From NCBI GenBank assembly GCA_030267565.1, contig BRXU01000031.1, positions 558,001 through 622,000 of the forward strand: a DNA stretch of 64,000 nt. The letters are read 5' to 3'. Below are positions 10,401-23,500 of the stretch, piece after piece. The notes under the pieces were generated by a model, which saw nothing but the letters and a program-made list of their open reading frames with translations, was not told where the DNA came from and made no database searches. The stretch comes from Pleodorina starrii (taxonomy: Eukaryota; Chlorophyta; Chlorophyceae; Chlamydomonadales; Volvocaceae). How positions within the stretch are numbered: the stretch's first letter is position 1; each line of letters starts with the position of its first letter. Position numbers and translations under genes: made by a program.

Positions 10401-13400
10401 CAAGCCCACAGCGAGACAGCGCCTCGCCTGCTGGTCCATAGCTGAAGCTCAAAGCCGCACAGGTGCATTTACAGCAGGAGCAAAGGCTCACAGCTGCGTC
10501 CGTGACCGCCCACGTTGCGACCCTTACCCGCCCCCTTTTCGCCTGCCTCGCTCCGTGCAGCAAGCTGCGCAACGAGAAGGCGGACATGTCGGAGGAGCTG
10601 GAGCAGGCCAACGCGGAACGGCGGCAGCTGCAGGACGAGAAGAGTCGCCTGCTGTCGGAGCTAGCAACCAGGTGCATGGCGGTGGTTTATGTGGGTGGGT
10701 AATAAAGGAGATACCGCAGCAGAGGGACGTATGCGACCCAGAACCCAGCTATACTTACGTGACATACGTGGTGGGTAAGGCGGGTGCGTTGGCCCTACGG
10801 CCAGCGGGCTACCCTAGGGTTAACGGACCTGGATGGGTGAAGACTCCTGTCTTGGACCGCTGGGCCCGGGTTCGCGTGCATGATGGGGCCGGGCAGTTGC
10901 AAATGGTCAAGGCCAGTTGGTGTTGAGGTCCGTAAGAATTGGGCGGCCTTCCCTCCGTGCATGTTGCGCCTGGTGCAGGCCAGCGGAGTCGCCAGCTGGC
11001 CGCTCGGAGAGCCCGCGCGCGGGTGACAACCTGGGGAGCATGCTGCTGGAGGCCGACCGCCAGAAGGCAGCGCTGCAGGTGCAGCGCGGCGGGGGGAGCT
11101 TGGACGGGATAAAATGGGCACGATGCATGCACGTCCGTGGTATTACCGCGCAAAGGGATAATGCGGAAGACGCACGCGCGCACGCGTGCCGCACATCGTC
11201 GTAAGGCTAAGTGGTGCACGGCAAAAAGCGCGCGCTGCGTTGCATCCAGGCCGTGGCTGTGATTTCCTTGCACTAAGCGTCAGTCTAACATGAGATCAGG
11301 AAGGCTGCACGTTTGGTGGTCGGATCGGATGGCGGTTGAGGATACTGCCATTGGCTGCCTAGCTAGCTGCGCGGCCGGGCGCGTACAGCACCGGCGGCGG
11401 TCGATTGACGTGAAACGACGCCTGATGTGCGTGACGGCCCCGTGGACTTGCAGGACCAGCTTTCGGACGCCAGGGCCGAAATCGCTGCGCTTCAGAAGCA
11501 GCTGATGAAGGCCATGAAGGACACGGCACTGGGGTAAGCGCCCGCGGTTGCCGCTTTTGCGCGCCGTCCTGCTCCCGTGCTGGTCAGGTGCAAGCAGGCA
11601 TAGCCGACGTGAATCGTCACTCGTTCCAGACGCGTTCTACGCAACTCCAGACCATCCTTTCATCTGCACATTTGTGTGCCCGGCGCTACACCGTCACGGT
11701 TAAACGTGTGTGCCTAGGGCCCTAACGGTGCGCGTTGCCAGCAAAAGTGCACTATCGTCACCTTACCGGCCGTATCCTGCCCTGCGACTCGCCGAACCTG
11801 CTCCTGCGCAGGCCCCTGCCGTCGTCGCAGTCGCAGTCGGTCGACGACAGGGCGCTGCGGGAGCTCGAGGCTGCAAAGGCCGCGCTGGAGAGGGAGCTCG
11901 CGGACATGCGGCGCACCTACAACGAGGACGTGCAGCAGCTGCAGGGTAGGGCTGCGGCCGGCTGGGGTTAGGGTTGAGGACAAAACCGCGGCCGGAACTT
12001 GCGAGACCCAGGGGTGTTGGCTGGTACTCCACCAAAGGCAGCTGCAGTGGCACAGGCTGTCAAGTTTGGCAGCTGCAGGGTAAGCCGTTGGGCCCTTGGT
12101 GTGGATGAAGGGGTTAGGAGATCGGAGCAGCGAAGCCAAGCTAACCTCACCGACGCCCTCTGCCTGTCATTCGCACCCCCGCAGAGGAGCTGGAGGGCGC
12201 GCAGGCCAGGGCAGTGGAGGCGGACCGAAGGTATGACGCCTGGCTTCGGGCAGCTGCGTGCATTGCGTGGACGGGGTTTTCAATGCTCAGCCTTGCGCCT
12301 TTCGGCCCCGTGTCCAGGCTCTCGAAGCTGGCGGCCGCGCAGCGGGATAGCTCCACCCGCGCGAGCCCTCCGCGGTCGGCCGGCGGCTTCGTCAAGATCG
12401 TTGAGGAGCGGCGCAGCCCGAGCGGCACCGATGACCCAGATCACGGAGCGGACCGGCAGCGGGTGAGGGAGCGAGCGGGCGTGGGACGCTGCTGCTTTGC
12501 GTTTGCTGAGATGTCTGAGATACCGGTACCTGTCAGCCAAACCAGGAAAACTCTGTCGTCGCCAACTCCGGAACCGCTTCGGCGCTATGGCGCTGCCGTC
12601 GTGATGCTGACTGGGTTTGGCATGCGTGTCGCTCTTCATGATCCCACAGGCTCTCTTAGCGGAGTATGAGGCCACCAACGAGCGCCTGAACCAGCAGCTC
12701 ATACAGATCAAGGTGAGCACCAACGGCGGAACGGCGGGGTCTCCAATCAGGGCAAGGGAGTATGTCATTCATCCTTAAGATACTGGTACCTTGTTATTGC
12801 CTCGAATTCCTTGCCATTCTCTCCGCTCACCCTTCTCCCCTGCCACCATCTAGCCTCCCTTGCCTTCCCCTCGCATGCCCTGTCATCCTCTGCCATCCAT
12901 GTCACCCCTTACCGTCCCTCGCCGTCACTTCCAACCCTCTCCCCAGAGCGAACGCAACGCGCTGGCCAGCGAAGTAGAGCAGCTGCGGCTGAGGCCCCCG
13001 AATCGGGGCTCCCCTTCGCCAGGTACCTTCCGTAGCGCATGCGCTGCCGTTAGAAAATATATACGTGGGGCAGTGCAATTGTAACAGCAAGATGGGCTTT
13101 GCATGGGAACTTTGGTTTATCACCGCCACACTTCGCGCCCCCTGGTATCGTTTTGTCCTTCTCCGCCGTGCCACGGCTGGTCCGCCGGTGCCTTTGAAAC
13201 CGTTATGCGAGACCACTCTTGGCCTTGATGCGTCTTTCCTTGCACTGCCTCTGCAGGGGACCAGAGCATTGGGCGCGACTGGCGCACGGAGGAGATCGAT
13301 CGTCTCAAGGAAGAGGTGGGTGCGTCCGGGAGGACAAGGGCAAGCCACGCTACCCGCCCGGCGCATCCGAAAGAGAACGGTCCAAACAGGTGCAGGCTCT

Positions 13401-16400
13401 GGCTGCCAAAAACCAGTCGCAGGGCCTTGACGTGCACGAGCTCATGCACACGGATACGCTCGCGCGCGGAGGGAGGGGACCCATGTTTTGATGCAGCGGC
13501 ACAGTGGGCTGCCTAACCTTGGCCGGGTGCGGTAGCGCGCGCTAAAAGAGAGGTGGTCAGTCTCGGAACGGCGCCACGGTAGCGCATTCCACGTACCCAT
13601 TCTTGGCAGCTGGTCGACTACGTCACTTCGTGTTGTTGCCCGTGTGTTGCCCCCTGGTCTTGGTTTTGATATCGTGGTGTATGGCCGTGTTCTCCACAGC
13701 GCGACGCGGCGCACCGCCGCATACTCGACCTGGAGGACGCACTGCACGACCGCGACGCACTGGTGGAGCGGCTCCGGGCGACCATCCGCGACTTGCAGGT
13801 ACGGTGTGGAGGCAGGACCACGCCGGGGTCGACATTGCACGACTTGGCGGCCGGCAGAAGTCGTGGCTTTGCTTTGATTTGCTTTTTGGTTAGCATTGTT
13901 GAATGGAGTCCGTATCCGTGGCCGGCTTTGCTTGAGGGAAGGTGTTGACGGTAGGTGTGCCGCCGAGCTGCGTGTGTGGTGTGTTTTGACGCGGGCCACT
14001 GGTCATGCCTCCCGTGGCCCGTCGGAGCAGGCGCAGCTGGACGAAAGCAACCGGCAGCAGGCGGGCGTCGAGGCGGGGCCCAGCCGCGTCAAACAGCAGG
14101 TGGGGGCGCGCGTGTGGCCGAGATGCCCCTCGGCTTGACTCACGTTTGCCCCTGTTATGGGTGTTCCAGTCCCGGATCACACGAAAAAACAGCCTTGAAG
14201 GCATGACATTTTGCGTTCCTCGGCTGCCTGACCCCAGCACTGACCGCCAACATGGGCTTTGTCTCCGATGAGTACCGTATTAGGTGGCGAGACCCACGGG
14301 TCATTTCCGTTCGGGGCCCACGGGGTGCGCGCAGGTCAAGCACTTCGAGCGCCTGGCCGACCCCGCCAAGCCGCCCCAGGTTCAGGTGTCCTTCTCCTTC
14401 GCCGGCGGCGACTCGCCGCCCAGCAGCGTCACCGTGGCTGAGACGCCCACCTCTGTTCGGAAGCACGAGCTGCCGCCGCCGGGGTCGCCGCTCCGTTCGA
14501 GGTCCCCGTCCCCGTCGGCGGCGACGCCGCCCATCCCGGAGGAGCCTGAGCGGACTTCGGGCGGGTTCCTGCCGCCCTCGCCCCGGCGGCCGGGGCAGGC
14601 GCTGGGCCCTTCGCAGGAGAGCAGATGGCTGCGACGCATCCAGCGGCCAACAGAGGCCGAGGCCACGTGGGTTAGCGTACGCAGTAAAAGGACGCGGGTT
14701 GTGTGCGATGCGACCCATGCGAAAATCTACGACAGCGCCAGCATCTGCAATCCAGTTGGAACAGGTCGACCCCCAACCCAGGTCTTCATGGGCTGTCGAG
14801 CCTGAACTAACGTTTGGCACCTTAACCTACTGCACTGGTTTTCGGCGTCGGCCTCAGTTGCTGTTTATTGGAGGACGGGTACGGCCGTTTCTGTGTCCTC
14901 TCCGTGATACGTTGCTGTGCGACTCTGTGCTGTGCTGTGTGGGGCCCTCAGGGCCATCCAGCTGAGCGTGCTGCGGCACGTGGCGGGCCAGGGCCCGGAG
15001 GCTCTGGAGATGATGATCCAGGACGAGATCCGGGTCATCACGGAGAACCCATACGAGTACGCCGGCGACGACGAGGAGCGGTTCCGGGCGCTGATGCCGC
15101 ACGAGATGGCGGATCGCAAGGGCGTCAGGTCCGTCAGCCACCACGTTCTGGAGGTACGTTGCGCGCGCCCTTGCGTGCGTGCGTGCGTGCGGACGATGGG
15201 GGCCGGGAGGAGCCACGGGACAGGGCGCACATGCTCGTGCACTGGCATCTCATTATAGGGTATCCCGCCTGCCCGGTGCCATCTCGAGTTCCGTTGGGGG
15301 AAGCGCTGGGGTCGGACCCCGGCGCTCCCTTCCCTTTCGCTGGTCCGTGAGAGCCACCTTCGCCCCATCCTGCCGGTTCTCACTCGCTAACCCCCCGGTC
15401 CCAACCATAATAGGTACCGGTAAACAGTGCCCTGCGTGCCGCAACCGCATCCCTTGTGCAATCGCAATCACAGGACCTGGCCACCGCTCGTGCGCTGTAC
15501 ACCGACCAGCTGCTGGCGGTGCTGGACGACGAGGTGGCGCAGTACGGAGTGGATCCCACGGGCTCCACCCTCGCCGATAAGGCCTACCTGGCCTGCATGC
15601 GGGAGCTGGGGCTTCGGAGGAGGTGCGTGGGCGGGGCGGGCAGGTGGCAAGTCCGCACTAGGGGGTACAAGACAGAAAAGCCACCGGCGCAAGACGTCAG
15701 CGGGAGGTGTGTGTGTGCAGGAGACTCGTGGCCACAAGGTCTGTGCGCTCAACCCGTTGCCATCAAGTTCTACAGCCCAGGGGCCTCGTGAGACTACCAT
15801 ACCGCACGCGCCAAAGCCCCCCAACCGCACGCGTCAGTGAAGCCACCGCTCGCCATCTTCCGGGCGCTATCGCTGCCGCTTCCAGTGTACTCCCATTCCT
15901 TGCAAGTGGTGGCGCCGACCTGGTTCGTAATCCAGACCTCCCTCCCTCGCTCCCCAACTCGTCCCGTCCCGTCCTGTCCCGTGCAGCCAACTGCTAGAGC
16001 GCTACCCCAAGGAGGTCCAGGAGCGCGCCGAGGACCTGCGCAGCTTCTTGCTAACCCATTTGGAGCTGGTCAAGCGCGGCGAAGAGCAGCAGTTCAAGCT
16101 GCGCCAGCAGCAGGAGCTGCAGCAACAGCTGCAGCAGCAGAAGCTGCAGCAACAACAACAGCAGCAGCAAACGCAGCAGCAGCAGCAGCAAACGCAGCAA
16201 CCGTTGCGGTCTTCGACTGCGGGCGGCGAGGGGCACCTGGACGAGGAGGACGAGCTGGAACCGGACGACGTGGCGCCAGCGCCGGCTGCGCCGGCGGCCG
16301 TCGTTGCACCGGCGGCCGTGCCGAGCGGATCAGGCAGCGGCGCCACGCAGCAGCAGGAGCGGGACCTTGCGCGCATCAGCCAGGAGGAGCTGGTCACCGC

Positions 16401-19400
16401 GGTGACGTTCATGCCCAACCAAGGAATTGCCGCGGCGACGGAAGCCGCGGCAAGGCCACTGTCGACGATCAGTACGACGGGGGCGGGGGCGGCGGGCGGG
16501 CCGGCGCAGCGGCAGCTCCCGGCCTTCCCGTCGCGGCAGCCCAGCGGCACGGGGGCCGCGGCGGGCACGGAGGATCTTCGCAGCATGCTGCCGCCGGCGC
16601 CAGGCGGAAGCAGGTATGCGTGCGTATGAAACACCTTGATTGGGTGTTGAATTAGGGTGGTCGCGTTACGACGGTGCTGCCAGTGGTTACGCTGCCTGCT
16701 GCAACTTTCCGTTCTTTTGCCGTCGTCCTTGCCCTGTAGGCCCGCCTCCGGAACCACGCAGCAGCTTGCCGTCTCGCAGCGGAGCACTCCAGCGCAAAGT
16801 AAGGCTGGCAGAAGGGGGCTGGCAATAGAAAAGCTACGGGTTGCGTGACACCAGGGGGCGTGCCTGCACCCTATCGCGCGCTGCGGCCGCGTGAGTTACG
16901 CACCAGGTGCTGTTTCCTCGCCCTCTCACTGCGATTTTTGTGCCATCACTCCACGTCGCATTATCGCTTGTACGTGCAGGCCAAGCCGGCGGCGCCGGCA
17001 GCACCAACCTCAGCCGCGAGGCGTCCGCCAGCGGCAGGGACGACCCAGCTGACCGGCCCTCGTCGACGGCGGTCGCCAAGGTGCAGCCGATGCGCGCCTC
17101 GTCTTCTTCCTCGTCCGGCGGCAGCGACCCCCGCCAGGCGTCCATGCGCAGCGGCCAGTCGTCTCTGCCCCGCTCCGGAACCACCACTCCCGGAGGCCAG
17201 CCGCAGGTTGCTGCCGGAGGCAGCGGATACGGGGCCGCGGCGGCCGCCACGCCGGTGATGCTGACGCGGCAGGTGACGCCCAGCAGCCCCGAGCGCGTTA
17301 CGCTTGGGCACGCGCGGCCGACGCCGGTGGCCAGGCCGGGGGCTGCTGCAGCTGCTACGCCTGGCGGCAACATGAACATGTCCATCCGGTCGGTCAAGTA
17401 CCAAGAGTCGGACCTTGACGATGACGAGGAGGACGTGGTGCCGCTGCCGCAGCCCAAACCCGGTGCGTCGACGACAAGTCTGCAGGGATGTGTGCGCTCT
17501 AAATCCTTGGCCCCATCTACTGTCACGGGCGCATCACATCGGCTGACCCTAAGTCCCTCGGTATTTGCCCCCAAAAATATGTCCCCACAGTCCGACGGGT
17601 GGCGGACGACGATGAGTACGCACTGACGGAGGACGAGGAGACGCAGCAGGACATGGGCATCGAGGACAGCGAGGACTTCAGCGTCGGAGGTAGGGCAGAG
17701 GCAGGCACCCGGGCAAGGCAACGGAGGGTCGCCGGAGAAACCCTAAACCCGCCCCCGCCTTCTATGGTTTGTCTTCCTGAAGGATTGTGCTGCCATCGGC
17801 ACTCTTCTGCCCCCAATCCGCAGTGCCTCTTCTCCATGAATGCCCTTTCCTCCCCCATCGAACAATGCTGCCGGCTGCTCAGCTTGGCTCGCCTGAGTCG
17901 ATGCCCAGCACAGTCTAGTTTCGTCACTGACTGGCGCAACCGTTTGTCTTGCTGATTGCGTACTGCGGTCGTGGCCGCGGCGTGTATACCCTCCAGCCCG
18001 CCAGCCCAAGATCTTGATGACGGGCGGGTCGCCCAATCGGCCGGCCGTGCCAAGTCGGCTGGGGCCGCAGCCCACACCCGCCACCGCCCAACAGAGCAGG
18101 TGCGTTGCCCTACCCCAGTCCCCTTGCCGCACCAGGGACGCGGCCTCCAGCTCTGTAGTTGCTGATGTGATGGAAGGTGGCAGGTCAGGCCTTGATGCAT
18201 GGGTTGCGTTATGCGTTTTCGTGCGTGTGCGCGTGGAGATATCGCACGTCGGACGTGCAAAACGAGGCAGTTCCAACGGTCTTCGAGTTTTACTCCTCTT
18301 CTATCGCCCTGCCATCCACCAGGGGCTGGGCGACGGAGGAGCCGCTGCAGCCCGCTCCAGCCAAGCCGCGTGCGTCCCAGCCGCCCAGCGAGGCGGGCGA
18401 GGTGCAGCTGCTGGACTCGATCCAGTCGTTCGACAACCCCAACAACGACAGCATGTCCATGAAGCGCTCGCCAGGGGCCTGGGGCAGCCCCAGCGCCACC
18501 ATGCGCAAGCCGTCCGGTCAGAGCGTCAGGGAGCAGAGGGAGACGTCAGTGCAGGTGCGGGCGGGTGGTCCTTCGGGCCGTGTGTGTGTGAAAGAAGAGC
18601 CGCAATTACACGGCGTGAATGCGGGTTCACCGTACACTACAGCAGTCATGAGCGTCCCCCGACGTCTGTCGTGGCCTCCCGCTGGCCTCATCTGCCGCAG
18701 ATGAGCGTCACCAGCAAGCACTCGGGCTGGAACGAAGCGATCACGAGCTTCGGCGTTGCCAGCGGGACCGGCGATGACGTGCAGGTACGTGTACGGTCGA
18801 AGCCGCGCCTGCAGCTTGTCACCAAATCGTTCTGACAGACGCGCCGGCGTCTGTAAGAGCGAGTGCGGGACTTGTACTTTGTCATATATGTATTCCTGGT
18901 ACTACAAAAGCACCGACGTGGTTGCCTACCCTGCTGTGACACTCTGCGACCCTTGGGTCGTATTGCTCATTGAGGCGCGCTTGGGTTGCTGCCAGATTTG
19001 TCCTCGGGCTTTCATATCCTATTGCCTGCCTGTACCGGTATGATCTCCTGTCGCAGCGCCAGTCAGCTGCGCCCTAACGCAACTGCTGCGGGTACTGAAA
19101 CTCCGGCATGATGGGCTTCGCACAGTCTTGCGATCGCGTCGGCTTGCCGTGTGCTGAGGGCTGGCCGTCTGTCCCCATCTGCAGGACTTTACGGAGTCCT
19201 TCACGGAAAGCTCGCGACCTATTGGCCGCATGATGGGCCAGCGAGCGCCTGCAGCCGCCGCGTCAAAGGTACGCCCAGGAAGGCAGTCCACTCTCCTTTG
19301 TTATTCATGCTAAGACTTGAGCATTACGCGCATACTAGAGCATTATGCGTACTACGCGCACTACGCGTCTCAACTCTCAAGGCGCTCTGTTTTCCTGGGC

Positions 19401-19634
19401 TTGAGTGCACTCGAATACCCCCTACCGTGCTCGCTTGGAGTTACGCGTTCGACTACCAGTCTACCACGCACGCCGCGTCCACATCTCCACAACAAGAATC
19501 CTTGCTAACTGACGCCGCAACCCCCCCGCCCGCCGCTCACTCCACACAAACAGGCGCACGCGCCGCCGCAGCCTAGGGTAATCCCGCGACAAAACAGTTT
19601 TGATGACGACCTCAGTGAAATCGAGTACGCATGA
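7495..19634 (+). CDS. DZIP1: DZIP1/Iguana-like ciliary transition-zone coiled-coil protein
   Basis: DZIP1 proteins act at the basal body and transition zone in ciliogenesis. About 30 exons join in consistent phase into roughly 1,500 residues. The first are 7495-7707, 7799-7995, 8535-8796, 9019-9159 and 9488-9527; the last starts after the acceptor near 19552 and ends at TGA 19632-19634. The diagnostic N-terminal domain spans the first exons: FKFEPRRSRIDWRLL, then VDLDTLEKIVNIVAFGD and NFIKIFRLSQMMIEYLLY. Long heptad-rich coiled coil follows (for example ERRQLQDEKSRLLSELATR and RILDLEDALHDRDALVERL). Then come a conserved block at 14950-15150, a poly-Gln segment at about 16090-16205, and a low-complexity acidic/Ser-rich tail ending in DDDLSEIEYA. 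No C2H2 zinc finger is visible between the N-terminal domain and the first coiled coil, where animal DZIP1 carries one. A small exon near 13388-13430 is uncertain. Met 7495 is the first ATG in the open frame. Confidence 0.82.
16090..16205 (+). repeat. Coding CAG/CAA poly-glutamine tract
   Basis: Imperfect CAG/CAA triplet array inside a DZIP1-type exon. It encodes Gln runs broken by Leu, Lys and Thr. The mix of CAG and CAA codons suggests the tract is kept as protein rather than being a young pure-triplet expansion. Confidence 0.85.
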
Positions 19635-19905
19635 TTGAGTACGGCAACCACTACGCGCGCCGAATCCGGCCGCACGACTCGTGCATGCTCTGGCACACAA
19701 CAGCACGCAGCACACGTACTGCCCAACCCGGGCTGGCTACGGCACAACGCGAGCAGGGCAACGACTCGCTGCATTCAGCGAGTACTATCGCGTTCCGTCA
19801 CTGGATTTCAAGGGGGCACTGCACAGCACATGGCCCGGATCACGGCACTGCGCAGCCGCGTGGGGGAAGACGATCTGGGGCTCAAAAACCAACGACATTA
19901 TCGGC

Positions 19906-19910
19906 TGTAA
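19906..19910 (+). terminator. TGTAA polyadenylation signal (DZIP1-like gene)
   Basis: Exact TGTAA about 270 bp after the stop codon. TGTAA is the usual poly(A) signal of chlamydomonadalean algae. Confidence 0.55.
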
Positions 19911-20208
19911 CAATGCCGTGGGCCCCCATCTCGTAGCACTCAGATTGCACAGCAATCGCACACACCGTGTCACAAACCAGCAAGCAAGCATGGCACGCGA
20001 CGATGAAAAAAATTTAGGGACACATGTACAAAGCAAAGCATACAGGGAGGTTGTTTATGTACGGCATCTTCGGTTTGTGTTTAAGGTTTTGTTTTGGAGT
20101 TTCGTTTATGTATGTGTATGTATGTATGTTTTATGGCCGCGGAAATAAATAGCTTGCAGACGGTTTCATGAAAAGTCCAACCATGCGTGAATGCTGTGTG
20201 TGCACTAT

Positions 20209-20213
20209 TTACA
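20209..20213 (-). terminator. TGTAA polyadenylation signal (paralogue A)
   Basis: TGTAA on the minus strand about 330 bp beyond the paralogue A stop codon. Confidence 0.5.
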
Positions 20214-20542
20214 ATGAGCAAAAATGCGGGCTATGTGCATTCCCCAGCAACCCAACATGCCCTACACTAGGCCCCCACTCGCATCCGTGCATCTCGAACC
20301 CGTACAGGGTATCAACGCAACACCCCGCCAGTGAAGCCTACGGCATTACTAAACCTCGTCACTTTATGCAGTATGAGGATGGCATGAATAACAACAGCTG
20401 AACATAGCCCAAGCAACAACGACAGCTGCCCCTCAGAACCTCCAAACAGGATGACCGCATCTTGCTGGCATTCGCTGCTTAACGAAAGCATCTTCCAATC
20501 CGCACTCAAAGACAAAGCCTCGGGCATCCATGATTTGAGCCC

Positions 20543-23500
20543 TCATCGAGATCCGGCCGCCGCCCCGGTCTGAACATGCGCGGCAGAATGCGCCACCGCC
20601 GTCTGCTGAGCCGCCGCTAGAGCGCCCAGCAACGCCGTCAAGCCTTGTAGCTGAGGCGGCGCCGCCGCCGGTAAGCAGCGGGGCACCGCCGCTGCTGCCA
20701 CCGGCATTGCTGCCGCTGCGGGGGGTTGTGTTGTGCGCGCCGCCAGAGCCGCCCCCTGCAGTCCCGCCAACAGGGGCTGAAACTGCGCCGTCTGCTGCAT
20801 GCCCACGCCCGCCACCGCCGCCAGCATCTGCTGCAGTTGCACCGGCGGAAGGCCAGCCGCCAGCTTCGCCAAAGCAGCCGCCATCTGACCGACGCCGCCG
20901 CCACCGCCAGCGGCCTGCTGTTGCAAGGCCGCAATTGTGTTCATGCCTCGCGGTGCCTGTGCCTGTCCCGCGCCAACCATCAGCCCCGCCGCCAGCGCTG
21001 GGAGTTGGCTGGCAAGCAGGCCGGCGATGCTGGGGAATGGCTGTGGGTTGGCGCTCGTCTGCGGCTGCGAAGCGTTGGGGTTGGGCGCCGGCACGCGCTG
21101 TGAGGCCGCCGCCGCCGCTGCGTCGTCCTGTGCGCTGATGAGCTTGAAGGCGTGCAGCATCGCCACTCCGTCCGGGATGTAGGGGTAGGCGATGGACAGC
21201 GCCTTGGCCACTTGCATCGGCGTCAGCACACTGCAGCGCGGAGAGGGCAAACGCCGTGGCGTGGGGGGCGGCGGCAGTGAGGGCATCAAACGGCTTTCAA
21301 CCTTTGATCGGCGGAAAGGGACGGACGCGTCGCACACGCCACGGAGAAGCTACAATTGCATCAAGCAGTCTTCAGCTGCTGTCCTGTAATCGCAACGTTT
21401 CGGAAACCTCTGCACAGGTTATTGGTTGTTCGGTTCGTTACACTACGTATAATGCTTCGTAGCTATGCACGTGCAGCCAAGGCCCTAACCTGACGCTCAA
21501 ACCCTGCATCTGTCTGTTAACTCCTCCTTAATTGGCCTCTCCTCGGACCCCTGCTCCCACCTGGAGCACAGAAAGTCGCCGATGTTCCAGTGCGTCTGGT
21601 GCTCCTTGAGCACGTTGCGCTCCAGCTGCTCCGCCAACTCATCAACCGACAGACGTACCTGCGCAGCGCAGAGGCACCGTCGCCGGAAAACGCAGCGCCA
21701 AATCGCTTGACCCGCATGTTGTCAATAGGCCCCACGGCCACTTCAGAAGCAGGACAACTTTCACGTTTCACTCCACCCGCCCACCTCGTGAGTCATCCCC
21801 GGCTATAGTGCACCCCGCAGCGGTATCATTTTTTACCCCGCAGCTGAGCACATGCCCCTTGCGTCAGTTAATAGAGGAGACATCCGCCGCGCCGGCACCA
21901 GGCGCAGCGACGGCACATTTGGAAGCGCAGTGCGGTAAGCTGCCATGCCCAGACTGCCCACCCAACCGCGACGCACCGTCAGCGCGTCGCTGCTGCTGCT
22001 GCTGCCGCCCCGCTGCGGGCCGGTAGCCGCAGCCAGGCGGGTCGACAGCTGCATGGACAGCTGCAGGCGCTGCTGCACCACCGGTACCAAGTTCTGCTCG
22101 TACACAGCCGCCAGAGAAGTCACCTCCCGCAGCTGCTGCTGGGACAGCTGCAGCGCGCGGGCTGCGGGGCAGGGTGCATGGAGCAGGGTGCACGAAGGCG
22201 TGAGAAGCGCAGCGCAGTGTGGGGGCGGATCCGCGTCACAGCAGATGAGAGGCTTGCGTTGGACAGCAACAGTGCGCAGACACCGAGCCGGCTGGAGGCG
22301 GCAGCACCTTCACAACATGCAACCTTTAAGCTTGCAGGCGCAACCATGTTGTGAAGCTGACTTTGAATACATGAGCCTAATCTGGTCACCGGTAGGACTC
22401 ACCGCAGGTGATCCAGAAGCTGTCCGACGGCCGCTCGGGCTGCCCCGTCTCCACGTTCATGTACCTGGCACATGAGCAGACAGCGGGGCGCGCAGCAAAT
22501 GTCGCCATACGCACGACGAACCCATCACAATAGTATGCACGACGACTGACCAACGCCCTGAAGCGTTTCCACACCCGCTCATTCTGGGTTCGTAGCCCCC
22601 GGCTCTGCACCACAATACAACGCATGTGGCGCATCTCCCGGCTATAAAAGCTCTCCGACATCGCCCCGATTTCGTATAGGGAGAACGGCGATGTCTGTAC
22701 GACCGCAGAACATCAGATGTACCCAAGACCGCGCCGTATCATATGTACGTCCATAAATATGGTCCCCTGCAATGCTGCGGGGCAGGCACGCTTTACGCCG
22801 CCTGACGGCCTAAGCCTTCGGTGTTGGCTGATGGATAAGCGGAGAGCACGGCCTCCGCAACAACAGACGTAGGATATGCTACTTACATACTGTGCACGAA
22901 GCATGCGGGAGACAGGAGCGTGATCTTGTCCATGTACGACAGCGCCCGCTCCAGGAACCGCTCCAGCCGTATGTATGGCGAGCTGCCAGGCCCGTGCACC
23001 TCGGCACCCGTCACCAAGACCCCGAGCTGCGCCGCGGGATAAAACGCGCGGGGGGCAACAACGGTGCAAGAGGGGCGATTAGGGCTAAGGCCTGCGACAA
23101 TGCTCGGGCACGGCTTTCAGGTCCCATCCAGCAGTGGGTGATTAACCGTAAAGCAACAAAGCCAGCCCGTTCCTTGAGCACAAAAAACGAAGAAAGCTCA
23201 CCTGCAAGCAAATGTGTTTCCACAGCAGGCGGAACTCCTGCGCTGTGACCCGCTTCAGCTCTTCCAGGGCTGCCAGGGTAATGGCGGGCACATCGCCGTC
23301 CGGGCTGGGGCACAGCGCCAGGACTGCCGGGGTCCCGGGAGAGGATCCGGACTGGCCTGATCCATGGTGCTGCTGCGGCTGAGAGTAACCCGATGCCATG
23401 CGGCCGATCCCGGGGGCGGCGGTGTCAGAGGACGCCAGGGAGGTGAACGCCGCGATCCCGGTGGCTGCCGTGTTGCCCATCAAGCAGCGACCGCCGCTAG

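Larger units (their letters stand above)
19635..20542. other. Convergent 3' region of the DZIP1-like gene and paralogue A
   Basis: No coding exon is recognised between the two convergent stop codons. The DZIP1-like transcript has a TGTAA signal at 19906-19910. The opposite transcript has TGTAA, read on the minus strand, at 20209-20213. About 300 bp therefore separate the likely 3' ends. GTAT-rich sequence lies near 20095-20130. Confidence 0.6.

Noticed and set aside
16090..16205. Young pathogenic-type CAG expansion
   Set aside because: The tract mixes CAG with CAA and other codons inside a normal exon, so it is a stable poly-Gln coding region.
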